Notes: generated from the letters alone by a model not told the origin. A stretch of DNA of 64,000 bases from Flavobacterium sp. UBA6135 (GCF_002428305.1 NZ_DIVJ01000018.1:4724-68723), one strand, 5' to 3'. Numbered from the stretch's first letter, positions 26,931 through 35,320 are shown. Program-made: numbers and translations.

Positions 26931-27746
26931 TTACTGCGACAGATAACTTTCTACCGCTTTCCGCACACTTCCATACTTTTCCAACAAAACTCCCGCTTCT
27001 TCATTACTCACAGGAATTTCGCTCATTATCATTCGAATACCACGATCAACTAATTTGTTGTTACTCAATTGCATATCCACCATTTTATTGCCTTTCACTT
27101 TTCCAAGTTGAATCATTGTAGCGGTAGAAATCATATTCAAAACCAACTTTTGAGCGGTTCCGGCTTTCATTCGTGAACTTCCGGTTACAAATTCGGGTCC
27201 AACCACAACTTCAATCGGAAATTGTGAAACTTGTGAGAGCGGACTACCTTCGTTGCAAGTAATACAACCCGTTGGAATGTTATTTTCATTGCATTTTTCT
27301 AAACCACCAATCACATAAGGCGTAGTTCCTGAAGCCGCAATTCCTATAACGAAATCGTTCTGACTGATGTTGAATTCCGATAAATCTTTCCAAGCTTGTT
27401 CAGTATCATCTTCGGCAAATTCAACCGCTTTTCGAATGGCTTGATCGCCACCGGCAATGATTCCCAAAACCAAATCAAATGGTACTCCAAACGTCGGCGG
27501 ACATTCCGAAGCATCCACAACACCCAGTCTTCCTGATGTTCCGGCTCCGATGTAGAAAAGTCTTCCGCCATTTTTTAATTGACTAACCACTTTTTGAACG
27601 GTTTTTTCAATTTGTGGCAACGCTTTTTCAACCGCTGATGGAACGGTTTTATCTTCATTATTAATGTTTTGTAATAATTCGGAAACCGACATCTTTTCCA
27701 GATGTTCGTATTTGGAAGATTGTTCGGTGGTTTTGGTGAAAGTCAT
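26931..27746 (-). CDS. murQ: N-acetylmuramic acid 6-phosphate etherase
   Basis: The 271-residue protein cleaves the lactyl ether of MurNAc-6-P to give GlcNAc-6-P and D-lactate during cell-wall recycling. It carries a SIS sugar-isomerase domain with IGAGTSGRLGVVDASECPPTFG (about residues 66-87) and IAASGTTPYVIGGL; the Glu of the ASECPP motif is the expected general acid/base. GSSRMKAGTAQKL, a family signature, is present at about 190-202. Length is slightly short of the 300 residues of E. coli MurQ, as is usual in Bacteroidetes. It heads the leftward series including DUF6095 and DUF1572. Confidence 0.95.
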   Translation of the reverse strand: MTFTKTTEQSSKYEHLEKMSVSELLQNINNEDKTVPSAVEKALPQIEKTVQKVVSQLKNGGRLFYIGAGTSGRLGVVDASECPPTFGVPFDLVLGIIAGGDQAIRKAVEFAEDDTEQAWKDLSEFNISQNDFVIGIAASGTTPYVIGGLEKCNENNIPTGCITCNEGSPLSQVSQFPIEVVVGPEFVTGSSRMKAGTAQKLVLNMISTATMIQLGKVKGNKMVDMQLSNNKLVDRGIRMIMSEIPVSNEEAGVLLEKYGSVRKAVESYLSQ

Positions 27747-27781
27747 GCTTTAAATTTTCACTCAAAGATAAGTGAAATTAA

Positions 27782-27846
27782 GATTCTCGCAAAGTCGCAA
27801 AGACGCAAAAAAAGTTGCTGAGTTGCTGAGAAGCTGAGAATCTGAG
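27782..27846. repeat. CGCAAAG and GCTGAG tandem repeats upstream of murQ
   Basis: Two adjoining short-repeat tracts lie here. CGCAAAGT / CGCAAAGA / CGCAAA units cover 27788-27810. GTTGCTGAGTTGCTGAGAAG-type units continue to 27846. Both kinds are common as dispersed intergenic repeats in Flavobacterium. The second matches the tracts at 26893 and 32585. Confidence 0.8.
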
Positions 27847-27917
27847 TTTTTTTGATGATAATGATGAAATATAACGTCATCCCAAATCAGAAAACTGACA
27901 ACCGACAACAGAAAACC

Positions 27918-28649
27918 TTAATGCGAATGCCCCATTTCCATCACATACGCCAACAAAAACCCCAATACAATCATTGTTATTTTCGCTAAATTGAATTTGT
28001 GACCTTCATTACTTTCAAAAATAATGGTAGAAGAAATGTGAAATAAAATACCCACTACAATGGCCGAAATTTCTTTGGAATAATGTTGAGCAAAATGCAA
28101 ATGTTCCGCTAATAAAGTTCCGATTGGTGTCATCAATGCAAATGAAAACATAAAGGCAAAAACCATCCATTTGTTCATCTTCGCATTCACAAAAAACAGC
28201 GTCAAAATAATCGCGATAGGGAAGTGGTGTACCGCAATTCCATACGCCAAATTCGTATTTTCGTGAATTGGAAATCCTTCTAGTAAGGCGTGAATACACA
28301 AACTAATAAACAATAACCATGGAATATGATGCACTTCATTGTTTTCGTCAGTATGCACGTGAACGTGACCGTGTTCGGCACCTTTGGAGAAAAATTCTAA
28401 GACAATTTGAAATAAAATTCCAATCATTATAAAAACGCCTACGGGAATGCTCGAATGCACATGTTCGCCTTCATGAACATGATGAGAATCTTCAAATAAT
28501 TCAGGGAGCAAATGCAAAACCGTCAGTGAAAGCAAAAAAGCTCCACTAAAGGCCAACAATAATTTGATGTTTTTTTTCTTTTGAGGTTTTAAAAACAAAG
28601 CAATCAAAAAACCTAAAATAACAGCCGAAAAAGTAATGATGTACTGCAT
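27918..28649 (-). CDS. ZIP family metal transporter
   Basis: The 243-residue membrane protein has about seven hydrophobic segments. The paired metal-site motifs typical of ZIP transporters are present: HALLEGFPIHEN in one helix and HHFPIAIIL in the next. A His-rich loop (EDSHHVHEGEHVHSS and EHGHVHVHTDENNEVHH) lies on one face and probably collects zinc or another divalent metal. Members move Zn2+, Fe2+ or Mn2+ into the cytoplasm; the substrate is unresolved. Its start shares one base with the stop of the methyltransferase gene upstream. Confidence 0.93.
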   Translation of the reverse strand: MQYIITFSAVILGFLIALFLKPQKKKNIKLLLAFSGAFLLSLTVLHLLPELFEDSHHVHEGEHVHSSIPVGVFIMIGILFQIVLEFFSKGAEHGHVHVHTDENNEVHHIPWLLFISLCIHALLEGFPIHENTNLAYGIAVHHFPIAIILTLFFVNAKMNKWMVFAFMFSFALMTPIGTLLAEHLHFAQHYSKEISAIVVGILFHISSTIIFESNEGHKFNLAKITMIVLGFLLAYVMEMGHSH

Positions 28650-29413
28650 TATTTAAAAATCAAAATTAAACGTTCAGATTGTGATTTGTAGAATTTCCGG
28701 AGTTTATAATCGCCAAAAACATCCAATAAATAAATTCCCGCTTCATCCATCATTTTTTCAAAATCGGCTAATCGGAGAGCTTGTACTTTTTCGGTAAAAT
28801 GAAACTCTTTTCCTTTATCCGAAAACGAAATTTCTTTATAAATATGATTGTCTTTTTCATATCGTTTAATATGAAAATCAATTCCATCAACTGTTTTTGT
28901 TTCCTCAGGAATTAAATTTTCTAAAACGAAATCTACATTCATAAAATCAATGACTGCAAATCCGTATTCAGTTAAGCTGTCGCGAATGGCCTTTAGCGTC
29001 GTTAAATTATCCGCATCATCCTCAAAATAACCAAAACTGGTGAATAAATTGAAAATGGCATCAAACTTTTCTTCAAATGAAATTCGCATATCGTGCACCA
29101 TAAAATGCAATTTTTCATTGGAAGATTTGGACGCTTCATTTATACTGTTTTCAGATAAATCAGCTCCTGTCACGTCATAACCCAATTGATTCAGATAAAT
29201 TGAATGACGACCTTTTCCACAAGCTAAATCTAAAATCTTAGCTTCTTCGGGTAAATTCAAATATTCGGTTAAATTATCCATAAACGCCTGTGCTTCTTCA
29301 TAATCTCTGTCTTTATAAAGAATATGATAATACGGAGTGTCAAACCAAGAGGCGTACCAGTTTTCGGTGGCGAGTTGCGAGTTGCGGGTTGAAGGAATGT
29401 TAGATTCTGACAT
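28649..29413 (-). CDS. Class I SAM-dependent methyltransferase
   Basis: This protein of about 254 residues begins MSESNIPSTRNSQ when started at the only in-frame ATG (29413). The frame extends to a TTG at 29443, which overlaps a -7 box and is rejected. ENWYASWFDTPYYHILY marks the start of the conserved part; ILDLACGKGRHSIYL is SAM motif I and VTGADLS the acidic loop. The substrate is unknown. Residues before ENWY are encoded by a GCGAGTT tandem repeat at 29367-29391, so the N-terminus seems to have been remodelled by repeat DNA. It is coupled to the ZIP gene by a one-base overlap and is divergent from the RlmL-like gene. Confidence 0.9.
   Translation of the reverse strand: MSESNIPSTRNSQLATENWYASWFDTPYYHILYKDRDYEEAQAFMDNLTEYLNLPEEAKILDLACGKGRHSIYLNQLGYDVTGADLSENSINEASKSSNEKLHFMVHDMRISFEEKFDAIFNLFTSFGYFEDDADNLTTLKAIRDSLTEYGFAVIDFMNVDFVLENLIPEETKTVDGIDFHIKRYEKDNHIYKEISFSDKGKEFHFTEKVQALRLADFEKMMDEAGIYLLDVFGDYKLRKFYKSQSERLILIFK
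29367..29391. repeat. GCGAGTT tandem repeat within the methyltransferase 5' end
   Basis: Three copies of a GCGAGTTG/GCGGGTTG unit follow GGTG. Read on the minus strand they encode RNSQLATE just after the start codon. Confidence 0.75.
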
Positions 29414-29440
29414 TAATTGGATAGATGCTTTAAGAACGTG

Positions 29441-29459
29441 CAAATTTAGTGTATTTTTG
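29441..29459. promoter_or_regulatory. Divergent -7 boxes
   Basis: TAAATTTG on the minus strand (29441-29448) and TATTTTTG on the plus strand (29452-29459) both match TAnnTTTG. They serve the methyltransferase and the RlmL-like gene respectively and are only three bases apart, so the two polymerases would compete. No convincing -33 TTG is seen for either. Confidence 0.6.
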
Positions 29460-29484
29460 CCAAGTTTTACAGATTTAAACAGTC

Positions 29485-30654
29485 ATGGAGAAGAATTTTA
29501 AGATGGTAGCCAAAACCTTTTTTGGTTTTGAAGAGATTTTAGCCAAAGAAGTGCAGCAATTAGGCGGACAAGATGTGCAAACCGGAACGCGAGTTGTCAC
29601 TTTTTCCGGAGACAAAGGTTTTATGTATAAAGCCAATTTATCGTTGCGAACAGCTCTTAAAATTTTAAAGCCAATTAAATGGTTTAAAGTGTTTAATGAC
29701 AAGAGTTTATATGATGGTATTTCTAGCATTGATTGGAGTCAGTTTATGAACGAAAAGCAGACTTTTGTGGTGGATGTCACCTTATATTCCGAAGCTTTTA
29801 ATAACTCACAATTTGTAGCTTTAAAAACCAAAGATGCGATTGTGGATCAATTTCGTGAAAAAACCGGTGTTCGTCCGAGTATAGATAAAGATTTTCCGGA
29901 TTTACGAATTCACATTCATTTGGATCGTGATCAATGTACGGTTTCATTGGATACTTCAGGTGAATCGTTGCATCAAAGAGGTTATCGTTCGGCTACGAAT
30001 ATTGCTCCGATTAACGAAGTTTTAGCGGCGGGAATGTTGATTCTTTCCGGTTGGGATGGAACTTCTCATTTTCTCGATCCGATGTGCGGAAGCGGAACCA
30101 TTTTAGCCGAAGCTGCGATGATTGCTTGCAACATTCCCGCAAACATTAACCGAAAAGAATTCGCTTTTGAAAAATGGAATGATTGGGATAATGATTTATT
30201 CGACCAAATTATTGATAGTTTGATGAAGAAAACGAGAGAATTTCATTATACGATTAAAGGTTTTGATAAGGCTCCAAGTGCCGTAAGAAAAGCTCAAGAC
30301 AATATTCAAAATGCTAATCTGGATGATTATGTAACCATTGAACAGAAAGACTTTTTTGAAACAGAAAAACAAACCGAAGGTCCGCTTCATATGGTTTTCA
30401 ATCCGCCGTATGGTGAACGTTTGGATATTGATATGGAACGATTTTATAGAGAAATTGGCGATACTTTCAAACAAAGTTATCCCAACACACAAGCTTGGTT
30501 TATCACAGCTAATTTAGAAGCATTGAAGTTTGTGGGATTAAAACCATCCCGAAAAATCAAATTATTCAACGGAAAATTAGAAGCAAGATTGTTGAAATAT
30601 GATATTTACGAAGGAAGTAAACGAGCAAAGTTTCAGAATAGGGAAGAGGATTAA
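29485..30654 (+). CDS. RlmL/RlmK-like 23S rRNA (guanine-N2) methyltransferase family protein
   Basis: The 389-residue protein has an N-terminal THUMP RNA-binding domain (about residues 1-160; KTFFGFEEILAKEVQQLGG) and a C-terminal Rossmann methyltransferase. LDPMCGSGTILAEAAM is motif I, and FNPPYGERLD is the NPPY motif of N2-guanine or N6-adenine methyltransferases. It matches the RlmL N-terminal half rather than the E. coli RlmKL fusion. The predicted target is 23S rRNA, by analogy. The small gene at 30658 follows with the start four bases after its stop. Confidence 0.92.
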   Translation: MEKNFKMVAKTFFGFEEILAKEVQQLGGQDVQTGTRVVTFSGDKGFMYKANLSLRTALKILKPIKWFKVFNDKSLYDGISSIDWSQFMNEKQTFVVDVTLYSEAFNNSQFVALKTKDAIVDQFREKTGVRPSIDKDFPDLRIHIHLDRDQCTVSLDTSGESLHQRGYRSATNIAPINEVLAAGMLILSGWDGTSHFLDPMCGSGTILAEAAMIACNIPANINRKEFAFEKWNDWDNDLFDQIIDSLMKKTREFHYTIKGFDKAPSAVRKAQDNIQNANLDDYVTIEQKDFFETEKQTEGPLHMVFNPPYGERLDIDMERFYREIGDTFKQSYPNTQAWFITANLEALKFVGLKPSRKIKLFNGKLEARLLKYDIYEGSKRAKFQNREED

Positions 30655-30657
30655 TTG

Positions 30658-31005
30658 ATGGCGACAACAATTTACGAATTAAGAAAGAAACCGAAATTAT
30701 TATTTACTTTAAATGATAGTGATTTTCATTTGATTGATGAAGATAATCCTTCAAATAATGGTGAATTTGAATATAATTCTATTATTTCGGTTGATTTAGT
30801 TAAAGGTAAAACCAATTGGATTGTATCAATTTTTAGTTTAGTGATTGATTTTATTTTTGATTTAGGAAGTTTTAGTAATTACAAAGAAAAAGATAAATTA
30901 ATCATTCAGACAAAAGATTCAGAAATTGAAATTTTACTTTTTAAAGTTGATAAAAAGGAAGTTGAAGAGTTGATTTCTAATTTAAAAGAATCAATAAAAT
31001 ATTAA
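30658..31005 (+). CDS. Hypothetical protein of 115 residues
   Basis: The frame opens with a TTG at 30655, directly adjoining the rlmL-like stop; the ATG one codon later is the likely start. The protein begins MATTIYELRKKPKLLFTL, has a hydrophobic stretch in the middle (WIVSIFSLVIDFIF, about residues 60-73) and a mixed charged C-terminus. It resembles a small PH-like or membrane-associated protein, but I do not recognise it. Its 3' end overlaps that of the hepT pseudogene on the other strand by four bases. Confidence 0.65.
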   Translation: MATTIYELRKKPKLLFTLNDSDFHLIDEDNPSNNGEFEYNSIISVDLVKGKTNWIVSIFSLVIDFIFDLGSFSNYKEKDKLIIQTKDSEIEILLFKVDKKEVEELISNLKESIKY

Positions 31006-31345
31006 AGTTGATTTAGAAGATTTTGAATTTGGTTTTTAAAAGTTGGAATAGTTTCAAAAATTGTTTCCCAAACAAAATTCAAATCCACAGAAAAATATTC
31101 GTGAACTATAAAATTTCTCATCGACTTTGCTCCTCGCCAATCAATTTCTGAATTTTGCAATTTGAATTCTTCATCAATTTGAGCAACAGCTTCACCTATT
31201 ACAATAAAATTTTTTAAAACTGCATCTTGTTTTAACCAATCTGAAAGAAAATCTTCTTTAGAATAGTCTTTAGCGACCAATTCTAATTTTTGTCTATCGC
31301 TTCAAGAATATGAAGAAAATATAACTTATTAGAATCAGTTTTCAT
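31002..31345 (-). pseudogene. hepT: hepT toxin (HEPN RNase) with a one-base frameshift
   Basis: The main frame (31280 to 31002, TTG start) encodes a HEPN domain with QDAVLKNFIVIGEA and the RX4HXY catalytic motif (RNFIVHEY), but lacks the first helix of HepT. That helix is encoded upstream in another frame from an ATG at 31345 (LYFLHILEAIDK), which runs into a TAG at about 31286. Adding one A to the A5 run near 31290 joins the two into a normal HepT of about 114 residues. In intact systems HepT is an RNase or tRNA-targeting toxin silenced by MntA-catalysed AMPylation of the motif Tyr. The ATG overlaps the mntA stop by 11 bases. Sequencing error or homopolymer slippage are alternatives to true inactivation. 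Confidence 0.8.
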
Positions 31346-31622
31346 AAAAATAAGTAGCTTCCTTTAAAACTTTTTCTTTGATGAATTTGTTTAAACCATT
31401 CTCAGAGATTAAATCAACTTTTTTTTGAAGTTTCAATTCTAAATCATCGTGAATTTTGGCCAACGTAAAAAGACCAATCGGTTTGTGTAATGAAAATAAA
31501 ATATCAATATCACTACTGTCTTTTTCTTCACTTCTAGCAAATGAACCAAACAAACCGATACGTTTTGGGTTGTATGGTTTTAAAATATCTATGATAATTT
31601 GTATTTGATTTTTTGATAACAT
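31335..31622 (-). CDS. mntA: MntA-type minimal nucleotidyltransferase antitoxin
   Basis: The 95-residue protein has the minimal nucleotidyltransferase signature GLFGSFARSEEKDSSDIDIL (GSX10DXD) at about residues 23-42 and a third metal Asp in KKVDLIS. In the characterised MntA-HepT systems this enzyme polyadenylylates the Tyr of the HepT RX4HXY motif and blocks toxicity. It lies immediately upstream of hepT and overlaps its start. All catalytic residues look intact although the toxin gene is frameshifted. It sits just downstream of thrB. Confidence 0.88.
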   Translation of the reverse strand: MLSKNQIQIIIDILKPYNPKRIGLFGSFARSEEKDSSDIDILFSLHKPIGLFTLAKIHDDLELKLQKKVDLISENGLNKFIKEKVLKEATYFYEN

Positions 31623-31653
31623 ACTACAAATGTAAACAATTTTGAAATACTTA

Positions 31654-32574
31654 TTACAACACTTTCACTCCAAAATCACAAACCCTAGACACATAAATAG
31701 CATATTCAATTCCGGTTTTTGAATAGACTTCTTTAATTTTATTACCCACATTTTCAGCTGTTTGAATTCCTTTACTCAATGCATAAATTGAAGGTCCGGA
31801 GCCTGAAATTCCACAACCTAAAGCACCATTTTCCAAAGCCACTTTCTTTACATTATCAAATTCAGGAATTAAATTTTTTCGATAGGGTTCGGCAACCACA
31901 TCGTGTAAACTTCGACCAATTAATCCGTAATCTTCGGTATATAATCCACTAATCAATCCACCTAAATTTCCCCATTGCGTAATGGCTGTTTTTAACGCAA
32001 TTTCTTTAGGTAAAACTTTCCTTGCTTCCGAAGTTTTTACTTCAATATGCGGATGAATAATTGTTACATATAAATCCTTCGGACTAGTAATTTTAATAAC
32101 TTCCAACGGATTATAACTACGAACTAACGTAAATCCGCCCAAAATTGCAGGAGCAACATTATCGGCGTGATAGCTTCCGCTGGCTAAAAATTCACCTTCC
32201 ATGGCAAACGGAATTAAATCTTTCCGATGCAAAGGGTTTCCTAATAACTCATTAATTCCAACGACAACTCCGGCTGCACTTGCAGCACTGCTTCCAATTC
32301 CGCTCCCGGCTTTAATTTTTTTATGGATTTCAATCTCAAATCCAAATTCTAAATCCAAGTGGTTTAACATCGCCAATCCGGCAACACCAGCTACATTTTT
32401 ATTGGTTTCCAAAGGCAAATCGGCTCCGGTTATTTTTGTAATTCGGATTCCTTTTACATCGCTTTTACGAATAATCATTTCATCGCCAATGCCTTCCAAA
32501 CATAATCCTAAGACATCAAATCCACAGGATAAGTTGGCTACGGTGGCGGGGCAGAATATTTTTATTTGGTTCAT
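31654..32574 (-). CDS. thrB: Homoserine kinase
   Basis: The 306-residue GHMP kinase phosphorylates L-homoserine to O-phospho-L-homoserine in threonine synthesis. The ATP-binding motif KAGSGIGSSAASAAG lies at about residues 87-101. CPATVANLSCGFDVLG at the N-terminus and GCGISGSGPSIYAL near the C-terminus are family motifs. It lies 102 bases downstream of thrA with a large hairpin-forming repeat between them. Threonine synthase (thrC), which usually follows in this family, is not present; mntA-hepT occupies the downstream position. Confidence 0.95.
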   Translation of the reverse strand: MNQIKIFCPATVANLSCGFDVLGLCLEGIGDEMIIRKSDVKGIRITKITGADLPLETNKNVAGVAGLAMLNHLDLEFGFEIEIHKKIKAGSGIGSSAASAAGVVVGINELLGNPLHRKDLIPFAMEGEFLASGSYHADNVAPAILGGFTLVRSYNPLEVIKITSPKDLYVTIIHPHIEVKTSEARKVLPKEIALKTAITQWGNLGGLISGLYTEDYGLIGRSLHDVVAEPYRKNLIPEFDNVKKVALENGALGCGISGSGPSIYALSKGIQTAENVGNKIKEVYSKTGIEYAIYVSRVCDFGVKVL

Positions 32575-32584
32575 TTTTTTCTGA

Positions 32585-32671
32585 GTTGCTGAGTAGCTGA
32601 GACTCTGAGTAGCTGAGTAAAGTTACTGAATTTAAAAACTCAGTCACTCAGCTACTTAGAGACTCAGCAAC
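32585..32671. repeat. Hairpin of CTGAGT repeats between thrA and thrB
   Basis: Left-arm units (GTTGCTGAG, TAGCTGAG, CTCTGAGTAGCTGAGT) are mirrored by an inverted right arm (ACTCAGCTACTTAGAG, CTCAGCAAC) ending at 32671. The core pairing is 32604-32618 with about 32646-32660. It would give a long stem in the thrA-thrB mRNA and could act as an mRNA stabiliser or partial terminator. It belongs to the same repeat family as the tracts at 26893 and 27814. Confidence 0.8.
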
Positions 32672-32676
32672 TTTTT

Positions 32677-35124
32677 TTAAACATTTCCAATCCGAATTAC
32701 ATCCGCAAAAATACCTGAAGCAGTCACGGCAGCACCGGCACCGGCTCCTTTGATTATCAACGGTTGATCAACATAACGATCGGTGAAAAATTCAACAATA
32801 TTGTCTTTTCCTTCTAAATTGTAAAACGGACTTTCCTTTGGAATAAATTGTAAACCAACACTGGCTTTTCCGTTATCGAATTTAGCAACAAATTTCAAAC
32901 GACAGTCTTTTTCTTTTGCTTCTTTTAACAAATTTTCAAAATGACTTGCATGTTTGGTTAACGATTTGAAAAAGTCTTCATTAGTTGTGGTTTCCATACA
33001 TTCTTTTGGTAAAAAAGAAATATTTTCAATGTCTTCCATTTCCATTTGATAACCACTTTCACGAATAAGAATCAAAATTTTTCTTGCTACATCAACGCCG
33101 CTTAAATCAATTTTAGGATCGGGCTCAGTGAAACCTTGTACTCCGGCTTCTTTCACTACATCATGAAAGTTATAGGTTTCGCTAAAATTATTAAAAATAA
33201 AGTTCAAACTTCCTGATAAAACGGCTTGAATTTTATGAATTCGATCACCCGAAGCAATCAAATGTTTCAACGTATCAATAATGGGTAAACCTGCACCCAC
33301 ATTCGTTTCAAACAAAAAAGGAGCATTGTATTTTCGCGATAAACGTTTCAAATTCAAATAATTATCATACTCAGATGAACAAGCTATTTTGTTGCAAGTT
33401 ACCACCGCAATATTTTTTCGAAGATAATGTTCGTAGGTTTTAGAAACTTCAGCATTTGCTGTAATGTCAACAAAAATGCTGTTGCGAAGATTCAGGGCTT
33501 TTGTTTTTTCTATAAAATCAGCTTTTGAAGCTTTTTCACCACTATCCAAAGCCGTTTTCCAATCTTTTAATGAAATTCCTTCTTCATCAAAAACCATTTT
33601 TCTGGAATTGGAAAGTGCAATAACCCGCAGATTTATTTTTAAATTTTCTTTTAAAAATTTCTTTTGTTGATTGATTTGTTCGATGAATTTTTCACCTACA
33701 TTTCCAACTCCCATTACAAATAAATTCAACTGTTTGGTTTGTTCTTCAAAAAAACGTTCGTGTAACGTGTTCAATGCTTTTTTTACATCATTTTCATTGA
33801 TTACCACAGAAATATTTCGCTCTGAAGCACCTTGAGCAATGGCACGAATATTTACGTTATTCTTGCCTAAAGTACTGAACATTTTTCCACTAATTCCTTG
33901 GTGATTTTTCATTTGCTCACCAACCAAAGCCACAATACACAAATCTTTTTCAACCACACACGGATTGATTTTTTGTTGTGCAATTTCTAATTCAAAGATT
34001 TTATCAATCGCCGTTTTTGCCAAATCAGCATCAGCATTTAAAATTCCGATACAAATGGAATGTTCCGATGAAGCTTGTGTGATAAAAATAACATTGATAG
34101 AATGATTGGATAAAACTTCAAACAAACGTTTAGAAACTCCGGCAACTCCTACCATTCCTGAACCTTCCAACGTAATTAAACTAATTTTATCAATATGTGA
34201 AATTCCTTTAATCGGATTTCCGTTCGGATTCGATTCAGAAGAAATATACGTTCCAAAAGCTTCCGGTTCAAAGGTGTTTTTTATCCAAATCGGAATATTT
34301 TTGCTTAAAACGGGTTGAATTGTTGGCGGATAAAGCACTTTTGCACCAAAATGTGACAATTCCATCGCTTCTTCGTAGGTGATTTTCTCAATGGGTTGAG
34401 CTTGTTTTACGATTTTCGGATTGGCAGTGAACATTCCGTTGACGTCGGTCCAAATTTCTAATTCTTTAACTTTCAAAGCGGCAGCAACAATCGCAGCAGT
34501 ATAATCAGAGCCACCACGACCTAACGTGGTCGTATTTCCATCTAATGAAGAAGCAATAAAACCGGGAATGAGTGTAACTTGATAGGTAGTAGAATTAAAA
34601 TAATCAATAATAGTTGTATTCGTAATTTCAAAATTCACTTCAGCTTTTCCAAAGTTATTATTGGTTTTAATTAGTTCCCGACTATCTTTAAAACTGCTAT
34701 TTGATAGCTGTTGTTTCATCGCTTCAGCAATAATGTAAGACGATAACAACTCACCAAAACTCACAATCATATCTGATGTTCGAGCGGTTAATTCGCCCAA
34801 CAAATAACAACCATCCAACAACGTTTCCAATAAGGAAATTTTCTTTTTACAATAATGCAACAAAGCCGATTGTTCGTTAGTTGGAACCAATTCTTTAATG
34901 GCTTCGAGGTGTTTTTTCTCAATTTGCAAAACGACATCCCGATACGAATCATCTTTTGAAGCTGCTTTTTGAGCTGCAGATAACAGCAAATCGGTAACAC
35001 CACTAAAGGCTGAAACAGCCACGATTAATTTATCTTCTTTAGATTTTTGTTCAACAATTTCGAGAACTAACTTTATATTTTGAGCATTGGCAACCGAAGT
35101 TCCGCCGAATTTTAATACCTTCAT
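32677..35124 (-). CDS. thrA: Bifunctional aspartate kinase / homoserine dehydrogenase I
   Basis: The 815-residue fusion catalyses the first and third steps from aspartate to threonine and methionine. The aspartate kinase domain (about 1-285) starts MKVLKFGGTSVANA and contains TLGRGGSDYTAA. Two ACT regulatory domains (about 310-460; GMVGVAGVSKRLF, then NVNIRAIAQGASERN) suggest feedback control by threonine. The homoserine dehydrogenase part (about 465-815) shows VMGVGNVG (NAD(P) binding), TCNKIA and FETNVGAGLPII. A leader peptide rich in Thr codons precedes it at 35202-35306. thrB is next in the operon. Confidence 0.96.
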   Translation of the reverse strand: MKVLKFGGTSVANAQNIKLVLEIVEQKSKEDKLIVAVSAFSGVTDLLLSAAQKAASKDDSYRDVVLQIEKKHLEAIKELVPTNEQSALLHYCKKKISLLETLLDGCYLLGELTARTSDMIVSFGELLSSYIIAEAMKQQLSNSSFKDSRELIKTNNNFGKAEVNFEITNTTIIDYFNSTTYQVTLIPGFIASSLDGNTTTLGRGGSDYTAAIVAAALKVKELEIWTDVNGMFTANPKIVKQAQPIEKITYEEAMELSHFGAKVLYPPTIQPVLSKNIPIWIKNTFEPEAFGTYISSESNPNGNPIKGISHIDKISLITLEGSGMVGVAGVSKRLFEVLSNHSINVIFITQASSEHSICIGILNADADLAKTAIDKIFELEIAQQKINPCVVEKDLCIVALVGEQMKNHQGISGKMFSTLGKNNVNIRAIAQGASERNISVVINENDVKKALNTLHERFFEEQTKQLNLFVMGVGNVGEKFIEQINQQKKFLKENLKINLRVIALSNSRKMVFDEEGISLKDWKTALDSGEKASKADFIEKTKALNLRNSIFVDITANAEVSKTYEHYLRKNIAVVTCNKIACSSEYDNYLNLKRLSRKYNAPFLFETNVGAGLPIIDTLKHLIASGDRIHKIQAVLSGSLNFIFNNFSETYNFHDVVKEAGVQGFTEPDPKIDLSGVDVARKILILIRESGYQMEMEDIENISFLPKECMETTTNEDFFKSLTKHASHFENLLKEAKEKDCRLKFVAKFDNGKASVGLQFIPKESPFYNLEGKDNIVEFFTDRYVDQPLIIKGAGAGAAVTASGIFADVIRIGNV

Positions 35125-35196
35125 TTGATTATTTTTTACTGGAAAATGTAGATTTTATTTTATTCTTTCGAATAAGCATGGATGCGGATGATATGT

Positions 35197-35219
35197 AAAA
35201 ATTATACCCCGAATGGGGT
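35197..35219 (-). promoter_or_regulatory. Terminator-like hairpin at the end of the thr leader peptide
   Basis: On the minus strand ACCCC and GGGGT pair around ATTC, then ATAA and T5 follow. The stem overlaps the Pro-Phe-Gly-Val codons directly after the Thr run. A ribosome stalled at the Thr codons would cover it, and one released at the stop codon would expose it. That order would fit attenuation, although the stem is short. Confidence 0.5.
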
Positions 35220-35306
35220 TGTAGTTGTAGAAGATGTGCCAAAAGAAAATCCGTTCAACGAATTGAAGGAGTTGTTTGAATAAAATATGTTCTTTTGTGA
35301 TTTCAT
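35202..35306 (-). CDS. thrL: Thr-rich leader peptide of the thr operon
   Basis: A 34-codon ORF starting ATG at 35306 ends GTSSTTTTPFGV. Five of seven consecutive codons are Thr (ACA, two Ser codons, ACA ACT ACA ACC), placed 77 bases before thrA. This is the arrangement of an attenuator leader peptide that senses charged threonyl-tRNA; E. coli thrL uses the same principle with a different sequence. A hairpin ACCCC/GGGGT covers the last codons and is followed shortly by T5. The rest of the peptide does not resemble thrL. The gene symbol is by analogy only. Confidence 0.75.
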   Translation of the reverse strand: MKSQKNIFYSNNSFNSLNGFSFGTSSTTTTPFGV

Positions 35307-35312
35307 CTGAAA

Positions 35313-35320
35313 CAAATGTA
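35313..35320 (-). promoter_or_regulatory. Possible -7 box of the thr operon
   Basis: TACATTTG on the minus strand matches TAnnTTTG exactly. It lies just seven bases before the leader-peptide ATG, which would give a very short 5' leader. Another promoter farther upstream is possible. Confidence 0.45.

Noticed and set aside
32201..32584. 127-codon plus-strand ORF opposite thrB
   Set aside because: It is antisense to the conserved homoserine kinase and has a shadow-like composition.
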